Part shown: in pieces, positions 1-11,300 of the stretch | Position numbering within the stretch: position 1 is the first letter of the stretch | Layout of the letters: each line of letters begins with the position of its first letter | Origin: Glandiceps talaboti | Taxonomy: Eukaryota > Hemichordata > Enteropneusta > Spengelidae | Assembly: GCF_964340395.1 (NCBI RefSeq) | Contig: NC_135556.1 | Coordinates: forward strand, 3,718,501-3,782,500 | Direction of reading: 5' to 3' | DNA length: 64,000 nucleotides | Program-made: the position numbers and the translations under genes | The notes under the pieces: generated by a model | Seen by the model: only the letters and a program-made list of their open reading frames with translations | What the model was told of the DNA's origin: nothing | The model's database searches: none

Positions 1-1122
1 TCGTAATATTATATAACCCACTTCACTGTGTGTCACATATACGTATCATTCTTGAGAAGGGTAAACAAACGTAAACTAACCAATCTACAGAAAGAATGCA
101 TGCTTGTCCCTAGGTAAACAATATAACATTGTCCTGCGTCCAGGACTGAAGTGGTTTGCCAAGGAACCTTCTGACTGTACATGTAAGTCGGTAGTACTCT
201 AAAACAGTTGAAAATGCCAACTTTACCGTAACTCAAAAACTGGATATACCTGTCAGCACCTAAATGAAACAAGTCCGCTATCTAACAACTTGCAACTGTA
301 ATTCGAACTTGGAATGTTATCGACAGAGATAACCAAATAATCCAAATTGAACTATCAAACAAAGGGAACCTTCTTCACAAATAAACAGTATTGCCACAAC
401 TATTAACAGTGCCACAAATGAAAAACAAATGAACAACTCTATTTCACTTGAAGTTCAGCAGACACATGGAAGCATGAAATGATCAAACACATAAATGAAA
501 TGGAAGCTAGAAACATGAAATGGAACACATGTATTTCTGATCATTAAGACTTCGGAACTAATTTATTGAAATAATATGAAATAATACACACGCAGATGAA
601 AATAAATAAATTACTTTTAAAGAGTTTTATGTCTGGTGAGTTGCCAAAAAACGAATATTTCCCGATCACAACATCACAATTATTCAGCGTCAGGCCTGAC
701 TGTACAAACACTCACTCAATCATACTGTGCACTCAAACATATTATAGTAAAAAACCCTAACAAAAATATACTAAGTAAACTCTATCAAACAGAATATTCG
801 TCAAAGCAACTCCAAGAATGAGAAGAAAGATAAAAGTAAGTACACGATGCGGTTGGATACAAGGTTGACAATTATGAGTTATGACAACAATTTTGTGCAT
901 ACGTCGGTGAATCGGTGAACACACTTTAGTTTAATATATGAAGACAAATATAATGTTATGTAAACAGTGCACACCTGAAGCATAGCCATAAAGTGCAGAT
1001 ACAACTTGGGCTGCAATATTGAAACAATAAATATCGTAACAGAAACAATGTTAAGATAAAGAAGACATTATGAGCCATATCTGTAAACTCGGCGGTTCCT
1101 AGCAACAACCTTTGGTTTGCTA
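1..1122. other. Gypsy 3' flank; no gene seen
   Basis: No convincing coding region or RNA gene is visible. Because the neighbouring pol gene is on the minus strand, this stretch is where its 3' untranslated region and 3' LTR would lie. No second LTR copy exists in the window for comparison, so the LTR cannot be delimited. Confidence 0.4.
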
Positions 1123-4100
1123 TTAAGTTGGGCGTGACTTACCCGTAATGACAACTGGATTGTCGCGTAAAGATTGAAGGGCAACTTCATTCAAGTAATC
1201 CCTTGGAATCCATGAATTGTCTGAATTAGGGTATCCCTCCCATTTTATCAGATATTCTAAAATGCCATTTTTGTATCGTCCGCGTAAAATCTTTTCTATA
1301 CGATAATACGTGTCATCACCAACATATTCATTTTCTCCAGCTAAACTGTCACTATCATAATCAATGGGATGTCGCGCAGGGGTCCGATTTGAACGTACTG
1401 TATCGTTTGAATCGGAAGTATCAGTACTTTCATGGGTTGAGACTTCGTCGCGATTCCCTGAACTACTACGAGTTTCACGTGTGCTATGTGCTATTTTACG
1501 AGCGATACGTCTTTCTGCTCTCTTTCTAACAGCTACTTTCTTATCTATTTTTCTTGGTTGTATAGAGTGATCAGTTGATCCAGACACACTTTCACTGGAC
1601 GTGTATGATAAATCATAAATTTCTGTATCCGAATACATATGATAGTCACGACCGTTATCATCATTCACTGGGTGTGATAAGTGATTATCGCTCTGTATCT
1701 GAGTTGCACTGTCAGATTCATCAATTGATTCCTGATCATCATTACTTAATAGACGTCGTGGTCTCAACTTTGCATGCTTGAGTCGGTTAGCATGAATAAC
1801 TTTCCCATAAGGTCTTGTGCCTTCAACATGTTGCAGTTTGAAATTTACCGGTGAAATTTGTTCCTTGATGCGATATGGTCCGCGGAAAAATTTGTGAAAC
1901 TTCTTGGCGTAACCGGGCTTCACAGCCGGATGATGAAGATACACTATGTCACCTACTTTAAATGTATTCTCAACATGTGCGGATTTATCATATCTCTTTT
2001 TCATCTTTGCTTGTGCCTTTTCGATATTCTCTTTCGCTAATGATACAGCCAAATTGCGGCACCGTGCCATTTCCTCTAAGAATAAATTCGCGTTGTGTGA
2101 CGCACCAAGTTGTGGTAATAATTCAGTATCAACCGGTAGTCTTGGCTCGACCCCAAACAATGCCCTGAATGGTGACATTTTCGTCGTGTCATGTGGCGTA
2201 GACCTGTATGCGAATAAAACTGACGGTAGAAAAATGTCCCAATCATCACCTAGTCGATTCGTGTAAATAGAAATCATATCTATCAGAGTTCTGTTAAAAC
2301 GTTCTGTCAGCCCATTTACCGATGGCATATACGGAGATGAACGCTTCTTTGTAATATCGAAATAGCGACAAACTTCTTTCATAACATGTGACATAAATGA
2401 CGAACCTTGATCTGAGAGAATAGAATTTGGAAAACCAAAAGTGCAAAATATTTCTCGAAACAATACTTTAGCAACAGTTTCTGCTTTCGTATTAGGTACT
2501 GCGAATGCCCACGCAAACTTAGTCAAATATTCCGTCACAACTAAAATATGCACATTCCCACTTTTTGTCTTTTTCAGTGGCCCTAAAAAATCCATGCCAA
2601 GTCTATGCATAACTCCCGTGACTTTCAGTGGAATTAAGTGACCTTTGAACCGACGACCTCTCTTTCTAGTATGACAACGTGCACACGATGCTACATAATC
2701 TGTGATATCCTTATTCATCCCATCCCAATAATATCGTGATCGAATTGCATATAAACATCGCGACGTCCCGAGATGACCTCCTGTTACGTCATCGTGTATC
2801 CGCTTTATGACATACAATTGAAGTGACCGTGGAATAACTAATTGTCTAACACAATCCTTAGCTAGAGCAGACTTTCCCGACGGTGACCATAAATGATACA
2901 AAATTCCATTGAGCAACAAATAATTTGCCTGCGTGTTTGCGATACGTTTAGCCAACTTTTTATCATTTGGTAAATCCCCACTTGTTAAGAACTTAATCAT
3001 CGGAACTAAATGACTGTCACTATTCTGTAAGCGCGAAATTCTATCAGCTGTCGTATTAGAATGTAAGTCATCATTGAGTACGCAATCATCATTTATTGTG
3101 ACTGACCCCTGGGATTGACAATTAGTACTAGTCTCAACACTATTTGTACTGGCAACCGTTGCTAAGGTGTTATATAATTCACTGATGTCAATATCAGAGT
3201 CATCTGATTTGTTTGACTTATCCAAATTCACCATATTAACATTTGCCATATGTGTACTTGACCCTCTAGTGTTATCGTCGTCGACCTTTATGTCATTGCT
3301 CATTGTAGGCTGAAATGCAGGTGTATCTGGGTTACTGAAGTCAGAATTTTGGCTCCCTACCTGTTCATATTCTCTACGCGATAACCCGTCAGCATGGGGA
3401 ATCTTTTTGCCCGGTCTGTGTTGAATATCGAAATCATACTCTTGAACTCGCATAATCCATCGTGCTATTCTACCACTAGGTGATTTCATTTTGAACAAAT
3501 ATGGTAAATTAGCATGATCAGTAATCACCGTAAAACGATTACCTCTTAGATAAGGGTCGCACTGCGATAACCCATGTAGTAAAGCAATAGCTTCTCGTTC
3601 TGTCGTCGAATATTTCCGTTCGCGCGAACTTAGAGAACGACCACCATAAGCAATCGGTCGTTCTAGTTTATCCTGTTTTTGTGCTAAAACGTACCCTACA
3701 CTAAATGCAGATGCGTCTGTATACAGTATGAACGGATCATTGTAGTGAGGAAATCCTAACAATGGAGCTGTCACTAGTTTTTGTTTCAAGGTATCGAATG
3801 CCTGTTGACAATCATCTGTCCATTTGAACACTTTGTTCTTATGCAATAAATTATGAAGTGGATGGGCAATCTTAGAAAAATCTCTGATAAAACGGCGATA
3901 GAAACCTGCCAGACCTAGAAAGCTCTTGACCTTAGAAACATTTGTAGGGACTGGAAAACTCTCAACAGCTGAAATCTTAGCTGGATCCGCAGAGATACCA
4001 TCCTTAGTCAGAATATGACCCAAGAACTTAATTTTCTTCCTACCAAAGTGACACTTCTTTGGACCTAGTTTCAAACCTGCTTCTCGCAATCGTGTCAAAA

Positions 4101-4920
4101 CATTATTTATATGAAGCAGATGATTATCAAAAGTATTACTGTACACAACAAGATCATCGAGATAGACGACGAGGTGGCTCCAAATTAATTCTCGAAATAA
4201 ATGCTGCATTGTCTGTTGAAACAAAGCACTAGAATTACATAAACCCTGAGGTAAAGTATTCCATTCATATTTCCCATCTAAACTAACAAATGCCGTTTTG
4301 TGAGAATCCCTCTCATCTATTGCCAATTGCCAAAACCCAGACGTCATATCAAGGGTAGTGAAATATTTAGGAGACTTATCTCCTATCATGTCTAGACAAT
4401 CCTGCAAACCAGGCAAGGGAAATACGATTGGCACTGTTTGTTTATTTAACTCCCTATAATCAATAACTAGTCTATACGCACCTGACGGTTTCTTGACCAA
4501 TAACAGTGGACTACTATACTGTGAAGTTGAAGGTGTAATAACACCCTGGTCAAGTAAATTATCTAACTGAGACCTTATTTCTTTGCGTTTGTCTGGGGAG
4601 ACACGATATGGCGGCCGAGAGACAGGTTTTGCATTCTCATTTATTTCAATCCTATGCTTAATTACATCACAATAACCCAACGTCCCTGATTTATCAACGA
4701 AAGCATCCCTATTCTGCCATAGAACTGACTGTAATTGTTCAAGTTGTTGGTCAGATAAGTCATGGTCAGTCCAGTCAAAATCAGAAAAGAATTCTCTCTG
4801 TTCCCGTGTCAAAGGATTAGCAATAGGGGAATACGTCTGATTAGCGCCCAAGTCAATATTATACAATTGATCACCATCAGATAGTGGTTTAAAAACACCT
4901 AGCCTTGTATTCCTCCTCAA
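1123..4920 (-). CDS. Ty3/Gypsy chromovirus-type pol polyprotein (RT-RNase H-integrase-chromodomain)
   Basis: This long open frame of about 1,265 codons encodes the replication enzymes of an LTR retrotransposon. Reverse transcriptase spans about residues 110-330, with TLDM (D191), LPQGL (223-227) and the YLDD box (253-256). RNase H spans about 398-515, with TDAS, TEREA, TDH and HADGLSR motifs. After a serine/asparagine-rich linker come the HHCC zinc finger (H709, H716, C746, C749) and the integrase core with D777, D837 and E873, in D-35-E spacing. A GPY/F-like segment and a C-terminal chromodomain end the protein, the hallmark of chromoviruses. The frame has no internal stop, so the copy is young or under constraint. 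The codon at 4918-4920 is TTG and is probably not a true start. The pol frame overlaps the protease frame in -1 register, so expression by frameshifting, or a single-base lesion, is likely. No gag is seen upstream. Confidence 0.95.
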   Translation of the reverse strand: MRRNTRLGVFKPLSDGDQLYNIDLGANQTYSPIANPLTREQREFFSDFDWTDHDLSDQQLEQLQSVLWQNRDAFVDKSGTLGYCDVIKHRIEINENAKPVSRPPYRVSPDKRKEIRSQLDNLLDQGVITPSTSQYSSPLLLVKKPSGAYRLVIDYRELNKQTVPIVFPLPGLQDCLDMIGDKSPKYFTTLDMTSGFWQLAIDERDSHKTAFVSLDGKYEWNTLPQGLCNSSALFQQTMQHLFRELIWSHLVVYLDDLVVYSNTFDNHLLHINNVLTRLREAGLKLGPKKCHFGRKKIKFLGHILTKDGISADPAKISAVESFPVPTNVSKVKSFLGLAGFYRRFIRDFSKIAHPLHNLLHKNKVFKWTDDCQQAFDTLKQKLVTAPLLGFPHYNDPFILYTDASAFSVGYVLAQKQDKLERPIAYGGRSLSSRERKYSTTEREAIALLHGLSQCDPYLRGNRFTVITDHANLPYLFKMKSPSGRIARWIMRVQEYDFDIQHRPGKKIPHADGLSRREYEQVGSQNSDFSNPDTPAFQPTMSNDIKVDDDNTRGSSTHMANVNMVNLDKSNKSDDSDIDISELYNTLATVASTNSVETSTNCQSQGSVTINDDCVLNDDLHSNTTADRISRLQNSDSHLVPMIKFLTSGDLPNDKKLAKRIANTQANYLLLNGILYHLWSPSGKSALAKDCVRQLVIPRSLQLYVIKRIHDDVTGGHLGTSRCLYAIRSRYYWDGMNKDITDYVASCARCHTRKRGRRFKGHLIPLKVTGVMHRLGMDFLGPLKKTKSGNVHILVVTEYLTKFAWAFAVPNTKAETVAKVLFREIFCTFGFPNSILSDQGSSFMSHVMKEVCRYFDITKKRSSPYMPSVNGLTERFNRTLIDMISIYTNRLGDDWDIFLPSVLFAYRSTPHDTTKMSPFRALFGVEPRLPVDTELLPQLGASHNANLFLEEMARCRNLAVSLAKENIEKAQAKMKKRYDKSAHVENTFKVGDIVYLHHPAVKPGYAKKFHKFFRGPYRIKEQISPVNFKLQHVEGTRPYGKVIHANRLKHAKLRPRRLLSNDDQESIDESDSATQIQSDNHLSHPVNDDNGRDYHMYSDTEIYDLSYTSSESVSGSTDHSIQPRKIDKKVAVRKRAERRIARKIAHSTRETRSSSGNRDEVSTHESTDTSDSNDTVRSNRTPARHPIDYDSDSLAGENEYVGDDTYYRIEKILRGRYKNGILEYLIKWEGYPNSDNSWIPRDYLNEVALQSLRDNPVVITGKSRPT

Positions 4921-5261
4921 AGTAACAATACATCATTGTCGCTTGCATTAGCAATTCTAATTGGAACTAAATCATCCTCAGTTTTTGCCAGTACACGCGC
5001 TGTTACTAAGCCGAGGTGACACAAAGATTTAATATTAGGCGTGGTGCCAAGTATTCCATCACCAACGTGAGATGGAAGCCGCGCAGATATAATACATTCT
5101 GATTTCGCAGGAATTAAATATTTGTCAGCTGATCGCATAAATAGCTTCGAACGAAGACGCAGTTTATTCTTGGCCATATCTATAATCGCTCTATGCATTT
5201 TCATGAAATCGACACCTATGATTAGTGGCTTATTAAGATTGTCTACAAGGTGAGCTGGCAT
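4917..5261 (-). pseudogene. Retroelement aspartic protease, C-terminal fragment
   Basis: About 114 codons lie directly upstream of pol on the same strand and overlap it by a few bases in a different frame. The IIGVDF motif near residue 14 matches the ILGxDF-type strand that ends retropepsin domains. The catalytic DTG/DSG half is absent. The frame stays open upstream of the ATG at 5259-5261 into the palindrome at 5297-5371 and then meets a stop. Gag and the protease N-terminus are therefore missing, and the copy looks 5'-truncated and unable to move by itself. Confidence 0.7.
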
Positions 5262-5296
5262 AAGGACACTACGATTATTTATAATAGCTGGAAGTA

Positions 5297-5371
5297 TACA
5301 ATAGACACCGGTGGAAAGATAAACAACAAGGCGGAGCCGCGTTGTTTATCTTTCCACCGGTGTCTATTGTA
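5297..5371. repeat. Near-perfect palindrome, copy 1
   Basis: Two 31-bp perfectly complementary arms (5297-5327 and 5341-5371) flank a 13-bp centre that contains GCGG-AG-CCGC. It adjoins the truncated end of the Gypsy element. The same palindrome recurs at 5487-5561 and 6930-7004. Confidence 0.95.
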
Positions 5372-5517
5372 CTTATGCCCGACAAGTTCACAGGATGGCA
5401 GGATTAGTCCATCTCACCCTTGCTAGACTAGATTAAGATAAAGTACACACTGTCTCACCCCTTGCCAGGCTAGGTGATGATAAGTATACAATAGACACCG
5501 GTGGAAAGATAAACAAC
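5341..5517. mobile_element. Short unit bounded by inverted arms (unit 1)
   Basis: If each palindrome is read as two abutting terminal inverted repeats, this 177-bp stretch is a complete miniature unit with a 31-bp arm at each end. Its core of about 110 bp (TCACAGGATGGCAGG to GGTGATGAT) recurs at the start of the two longer units. No coding capacity. Confidence 0.5.
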
Positions 5518-5561
5518 AAGGCGGAGCCGCGTTGTTTATCTTTCCACCGGTGTCTATTGTA
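5487..5561. repeat. Near-perfect palindrome, copy 2
   Basis: Same arms (5487-5517 and 5531-5561) and 13-bp centre as copy 1. The bases just outside the arms (GATAAGTA on the left, CTTATGCCC on the right) extend the symmetry with a 2-bp offset. Confidence 0.95.
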
Positions 5562-6960
5562 CTTATGCCCGACAAGTTCACAGGATAGCAGGATTAGTCC
5601 ATCTCACCCTTGCAAGACTAGATTAAGATAAAGTACACACTGTCTCACCCCTTGCCAGGCTAGGTGATGATAGTACTGAGATAAAAGTGTACACATTCGG
5701 ATGGGGACACACACAGCATGCAGTGTTCACGGCGAAACAAATAAGCCATGCAACATTCACAAGCCCTGATAGGGCTGAACAACGAGACGTGTCTTATGTT
5801 ATAGTGTAGCTCATGTGAAGATATGTGTAAAATTCGTTTTTTAAATGTTTACCGTTTCTTTTGAATGGTAATGTGCCCTTCATCCTTAAACCCTTACTGT
5901 GCAGTCACTACTCCATTCATGGTACAGTAGTATGACTTATTTTTAATACTACTCGCCACAACTATTTTTCTCCGTTCTCGTAATTTTGGCAAACTATTTT
6001 GGTCCTCTTGCATTTCATTCTTGAGACCATGGAGGCTTCCCATATACTTCCATGTGCAGGCATATGGTTTCTGACTACAAAGGTCAACCCAATTCACACC
6101 TTCTAAATCCCCCTTTGTCTTACACTATCCAATACTGATAAGACTTCAGCAACAACTCAGACAAGGAGTTGATTATAACCCGCTACACAAACTTTAATAT
6201 TAGCTCCGGTAGAGGACTGCTAATCCCGTACATGTCAAACAATGTGTCAATATTATGACAGATAAAGGGCATAATAACTGAGATAAAAGTGTACACATCC
6301 GGGTGAGGACACACACAGCATGCAGTGTTCACGGCGAAGAAATAAGCCATACAACATTCACAAGCCCTGATATGACTGAACAACGAGACGTGTCCAATAT
6401 TATAGTGTAGCTCATCTGAAGATCTGTGTAAAATTCGTTTTTTAAATGTTTACCGTTTCTTTTGAATGGTAACAGTTGTGCCCTTCATCCTTAAACCCTT
6501 ACTGTGCAGTCACTACTCCATTCATGGTACAGTAGTATGACTTATTTTTAATACTACTCGCCACAACTATTTTTCTCCGTAATTAAGTTCTCCTCGTAAT
6601 TTTGGCAAATTATTTTGGTCCGGGTCGTACTCTTGCATTTCATTCTTGAGACCATGGAGGCTCCCCTTATATACTTCCATGTGCAGGCATATGGTTTCTG
6701 ACTTTGCCGGACTGGTTTTACTTGAACTACAAAGGTCAACCCAATTCACACCTTCTAAGTCCCCCTTTGTCTTACACTATCCAATACTGATAAGACTTCA
6801 GCGGCAACTCAGACAAGGAGTTGGTTAATACCCGCTACACAAACTTTAATATTAGCTCTGGTAGAGGACTGCTAATCCCGTACATGTCAAACAATGTGTC
6901 AACATTATGACAGATAAAGGGCATAAGTATACAATAGACACCGGTGGAAAGATAAACAAC
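5531..6960. mobile_element. Composite unit bounded by inverted arms (unit 2)
   Basis: This 1,430-bp unit lies between palindromes 2 and 3. It contains the core of unit 1 followed by two diverged tandem copies of a block of about 600-650 bp (about 5673-6273 and 6274-6927), each ending in GACAGATAAAGGGCATAA. Short open frames in it, such as the one at 5894-6097, have no recognisable family and recur because the DNA is repeated. It is probably a non-autonomous DNA element or satellite-like array. Confidence 0.5.
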
Positions 6961-7004
6961 AAGGCGGAGCCGCGTTGTTTATCTTTCCACCGGTGTCTAT
7001 TGTA
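6930..7004. repeat. Near-perfect palindrome, copy 3
   Basis: Arms are 6930-6960 and 6974-7004 around the same 13-bp centre. Here GGGCATAAG on the left and CTTATGCCC on the right lengthen the inverted repeat to about 40 bp per side, apart from a 2-bp TA insertion. Confidence 0.95.
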
Positions 7005-7717
7005 CTTATGCCCGACAAGTTCACAGGATAGCAGGATTAGTCCATCTCACCCTTGCAAGACTAGATTAAGATAAAGTACACACTGTCTCACCCCTTGCCA
7101 GGCTAGGTGATGATAGTACTGAGATAAAAGTGTACACATTCGGATGGGGACACACACAGCATGCAGTGTTCACGGCGAAACAAATAAGCCATGCAACATT
7201 CACAAGCCCTGATAGGGCTGAACAACGAGACGTGTCTTATGTTATAGTGTAGCTCATGTGAAGATATGTGTAAAATTCGTTTTTTAAATGTTTACCGTTT
7301 CTTTTGAATGGTAATGTGCCCTTCATCCTTAAACCCTTACTGTGCAGTCACTACTCCATTCATGGTACAGTAGTATGACTTATTTTTAATACTACTCGCC
7401 ACAACTATTTTTCTCCGTTCTCGTAATTTTGGCAAACTATTTTGGTCCTCTTGCATTTCATTCTTGAGACCATGGAGGCTTCCCATATACTTCCATGTGC
7501 AGGCATATGGTTTCTGACTACAAAGGTCAACCCAATTCACACCTTCTAAATCCCCCTTTGTCTTACACTATCCAATACTGATAAGACTTCAGCAACAACT
7601 CAGACAAGGAGTTGATTATAACCCGCTACACAAACTTTAATATTAGCTCCGGTAGAGGACTGCTAATCCCGTACATGTCAAACAATGTGTCAATATTATG
7701 ACAGATAAAGGGCATAA
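6974..7717. mobile_element. Unit bounded by inverted arm, right end truncated (unit 3)
   Basis: The unit starts with the right arm of palindrome 3, repeats the core of unit 1 and then a block that looks almost identical to the first block of unit 2. It ends at GGGCATAA without the 31-bp arm. No coding capacity is evident. Confidence 0.5.
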
Positions 7718-8520
7718 ATGGTAATATTGCAAACTTGACCCTACACAAACTAGGCATTTAATTATACCACATCTTCAAAGCTTGTCTGCTTTAGCCTAGA
7801 ATCACAAACCTCCCATGGTAAAAATATCTCTGACCAATCAGTTCTAATTTCACCTAATACGTGGCAGTGTCGTTATCGTTCTGGTTTTCCCCTTGGCAAA
7901 CTTCCATGCTACTTCTCAGAAGTAGAACCAAGTCTTAAGATAGGTTTCCTTTCGTCGAAATTCGATCGAGACAAGTAGTGTTTTAGTTGTCATGACGACA
8001 CAAGACAGCACACCTAAATTGTATTCAATCGTAGGCGTTGAGGAAGTGAATTTAATTGACAGTGCATAGGAGTTGTATTTATTGACTATACTGAAGTAAA
8101 AATTGGTTAACTAGAACAGAACAACAACGTCGTTGTTAATTCATACAATCAAATGGGGTGTGGCTATATACATGTAGCTATAGCTATAGCTATAAACATA
8201 GACCACTAAAGAAAGGCCATTGTTTGTCCAAAGCATGATTGTGCTAAAATCACAAAAGGGTGACGTACTGTCTCGTTGCTGTAATAGGGAAAACCCCTTC
8301 AACATCCCAGTGTGTGACGTATGTGTTGATTATAATTAATCGTCCTAAAAATCCCATTTCTCTAGTACAAATACTAACTTACATCTAATCTTTTAAGTTG
8401 ACAGAAATATTTCTGATATTCTATGAAATAAAACGTACCCAATACTTAAGCATATCAGTGGCGTTCGTGGTATTTGAGTTTACTACTGTAACAGATAATT
8501 AGTATTAATATCAAAAGAAA
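7718..8520. other. No gene or repeat recognised
   Basis: AT-rich DNA with only short open frames. A small TAGCTA-rich run occurs near 8176-8200. Nothing further can be supported. Confidence 0.5.
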
Positions 8521-9808
8521 GCATGAACGCTGAAAACACCCCATAGCTATAAGACCAGAAAGCATGAACGCTGAAAACACCCCATAGCTAAGATCAGAAA
8601 ACATGAACGCTGAAAACACCCCATAGCTAAGACCAGAAAACATGAACGCTGAAAACACCCCATAGCTAAGACCAGAAAACATGAACGCTGAAAACACCCC
8701 ATAGCTAAGACCAGAAAACATGAACGCTGAAAACACCCCATAGCTAAGACCAGAAAGCATGAACGCTGAAAACACCCCATAGCTAAGACCAGAAAACATG
8801 AACGCTGAAAACACCCCATAGCTAAGACCAGAAAGCATGAACGCTGAAAACACCCCATAGCTAAGACCAGAAAACATGAACGCTGAAAACACCCCATAGC
8901 TAAGACCAGAAAACATGAACGCTGAAAACACCCCATAGCTAAGACCAGAAAGCATGAACGCTGAAAACACCCCATAGCTAAGACCAGAAAACATGAACGC
9001 TGAAAACACCCCATAGCTAAGACCAGAAAACATGAACGCTAAAAACACCCCATAGCTAAGACCAGAAAGCATGAACGCTGAAAACACCCCATAGCTAAGA
9101 CCAGAAAGCATGAACGCTGAAAACACCCCATAGCTAAGACCAGAAAACATGAACGCTGAAAACACCCCATAGCTAAGACCAGAAAACATGAACGCTAAAA
9201 ACACCCCATAGCTAAGACCAGAAAGCATGAACGCTGAAAACACCCCATAGCTAAGACCAGAAAACATGAACGCTGAAAACACCCCATAGCTAAGACCAGA
9301 AAACATGAACGCTGAAAACACCCCATAGCTAAGACCAGAAAACATGAACGCTGAAAACACCCCATAGCTAAGACCAGAAAGCATGAACGCTGAAAACACC
9401 CCATAGCTAAGACCAGAAAGCATGAACGCTGAAAACACCCCATAGCTAAGACCAGAAAACATGAACGCTGAAAACACCCCATAGCTAAGACCAGAAAACA
9501 TGAACGCTGAAAACACCCCATAGCTAAGACCAGAAAACATGAACGCTGAAAACACCCCATAGCTAAGACCAGAAAACATGAACGCTGAAAACACCCCATA
9601 GCTAAGACCAGAAAGCATGAACGCTGAAAACACCCCATAGCTAAGACCAGAAAACATGAACGCTGAAAACACCCCATAGCTAAGACCAGAAAGCATGAAC
9701 GCTGAAAACACCCCATAGCTAAGACCAGAAAACATGAACGCTGAAAACACCCCATAGCTAAGACCAGAAAGCATGAACGCTGAAAACACCCCATAGCTAA
9801 GACCAGAG
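8521..9808. repeat. 39-bp minisatellite, about 33 copies
   Basis: A 39-bp unit (contains GAACGCTGAAAACACCCCAT) is repeated head to tail. Units differ mainly at one A/G position (AGAAAACATG or AGAAAGCATG). Because 39 is divisible by three, two minus-strand frames stay open through most of the array and give repeated 13-residue peptides. There is no splice, start or family evidence for translation. Confidence 0.95.
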
Positions 9809-10218
9809 AGGTTAAATTAGCACAAGCTGAATTTATAAGCTCTTTAGTAGAGAGTCTATGATTGAACTATTTTGATGTCGATGAATTGCATAGAAGGGAT
9901 TTCTTGAACATTTTTATACGCATGACATTAAGTAATTGGATCATTTATAAATTATACCTTGATACCAGGTTTGTGTTAAGTGAATTAAAGCGGTGGATAA
10001 GTGTGTTTCAGTAAATACAATACAATACAATACAATACAATACAATACAACAAGTACGTACACCTTATTCAGCAAAAACAATGCTGAAACACAGCTTGTG
10101 TAAATGTCTAGCACGCTATCTTTTGCCCAGAAGACCAAATCTACTTGATATCTTTTTTTTTAAAAGGAAAGACGCGTTTCGCACAACACAAACACGGTGT
10201 CACAGACAGACAGACAGT

Positions 10219-10250
<32 letters not shown>

Positions 10251-10900
10251 TGTATAGCACCAGCTACACATCCACAACACAAGTTTCATTTTTTACTTAC
10301 AAATATATATTGAACTTAGAGTGCCAGCAAGACTTTATGTTAATTTTATTTCCCAACATAATCGATATTGGATATTAGTTCCCGCAATGTATAATATTAT
10401 ATTACCTTATATTTGGTTGGAGGCTGTAATGAAAGTTATCTTCAAAAAGTGTTCGCTGTCATTGAGATATCCAAAATCGTCAAAATTAGAGAAACCGGAA
10501 TTTGTTTTCCAACCCGGACATCCAGCTCAGGTACACTACTTGACAGATGGAGTTTTGTCAACACAAGAGTTGCTGAGTAGCAGACGTACGTGCATAACAC
10601 AAATAAAATAACCTTTCAAAATCCACTTCGAGCAAATATCGCTTATTGGATAAAGAGAATTGGGTCGTGGTCTCATGAAAATGGTCACGAATATTTTTAA
10701 AAAGGGGTTTGTGGACACTCACGAAAATAGTGACTAATGCCCACAAGAACGTGTTTAAATACACTATGGCTGAAGACATCTGGCCAATCGATATCGTTTT
10801 ACCAGTCGAATTGATATCGTACCGTTGTAGTACGCTGAACGCCTTCACACGACCAGATCTACAAGAAGTAAGATTTTGACCAGCGATTGCTGAAAACGAC
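9809..10900. other. Intergenic stretch with two microsatellites
   Basis: It holds an (ATACA)n run at about 10015-10050 and an (ACAG)n run at about 10202-10249. No coding region with recognisable similarity is visible on either strand. Confidence 0.5.
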
Positions 10901-11300
10901 AAAGATTTAGAACACTAATTTGGGGCACTCCATGCCAACATATCGTACACAAAGATTTAGAACACTAATTTGGCACACTCCATGCCAACATATCGTACAC
11001 AACGATTTAGAACACTAATTTGGGGCACTCCATGCCAACATATTGTACACAACGATTTAGAACACTAACTTGGGGCACTCCATGCCAACATATCGTACAC
11101 AACGATTTAGAACACTAACTTGGGGCACTCCATGCCAACATATTGTACACAACGATTTAGAACACTAATTTGGGGCACTCCATGCCAACATATTGTACAC
11201 AACGATTTAGAACACTAACTTGGGGCACTCCATGCCAACATATTGTACACAACGATTTAGAACACTAACTTGGGGCACTCCATGCCAACATATCGTTCGC
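10901..11300. repeat. 50-bp minisatellite, 8 copies
   Basis: Units start at 10901, 10951, 11001 and so on to 11251, exactly 50 bp apart. Each contains ATTTAGAACACTAA and CACTCCATGCCAACATAT. The copies differ by a few substitutions. Confidence 0.95.

Larger units (their letters stand above)
1123..5340 (-). mobile_element. 5'-truncated Ty3/Gypsy LTR retrotransposon
   Basis: The element comprises the pol frame and the protease remnant. Its upstream end coincides with the palindromic repeat starting near 5297. Gag, the primer-binding site and the 5' LTR are not recognisable. The 3' end probably lies somewhere in 1-1122. Confidence 0.75.

Noticed and set aside
5894-6097. A 67-codon minus-strand frame repeated identically at 7337-7540
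   Set aside because: The identity is explained by duplication of the non-coding repeat block. The middle copy of the block breaks the frame.
8455-9789. A 444-codon minus-strand open frame of 13-residue hydrophobic repeats
   Set aside because: It is wholly the 39-bp minisatellite read in a frame that cannot meet stops. A second frame is open too, and no start, splice or family evidence exists.
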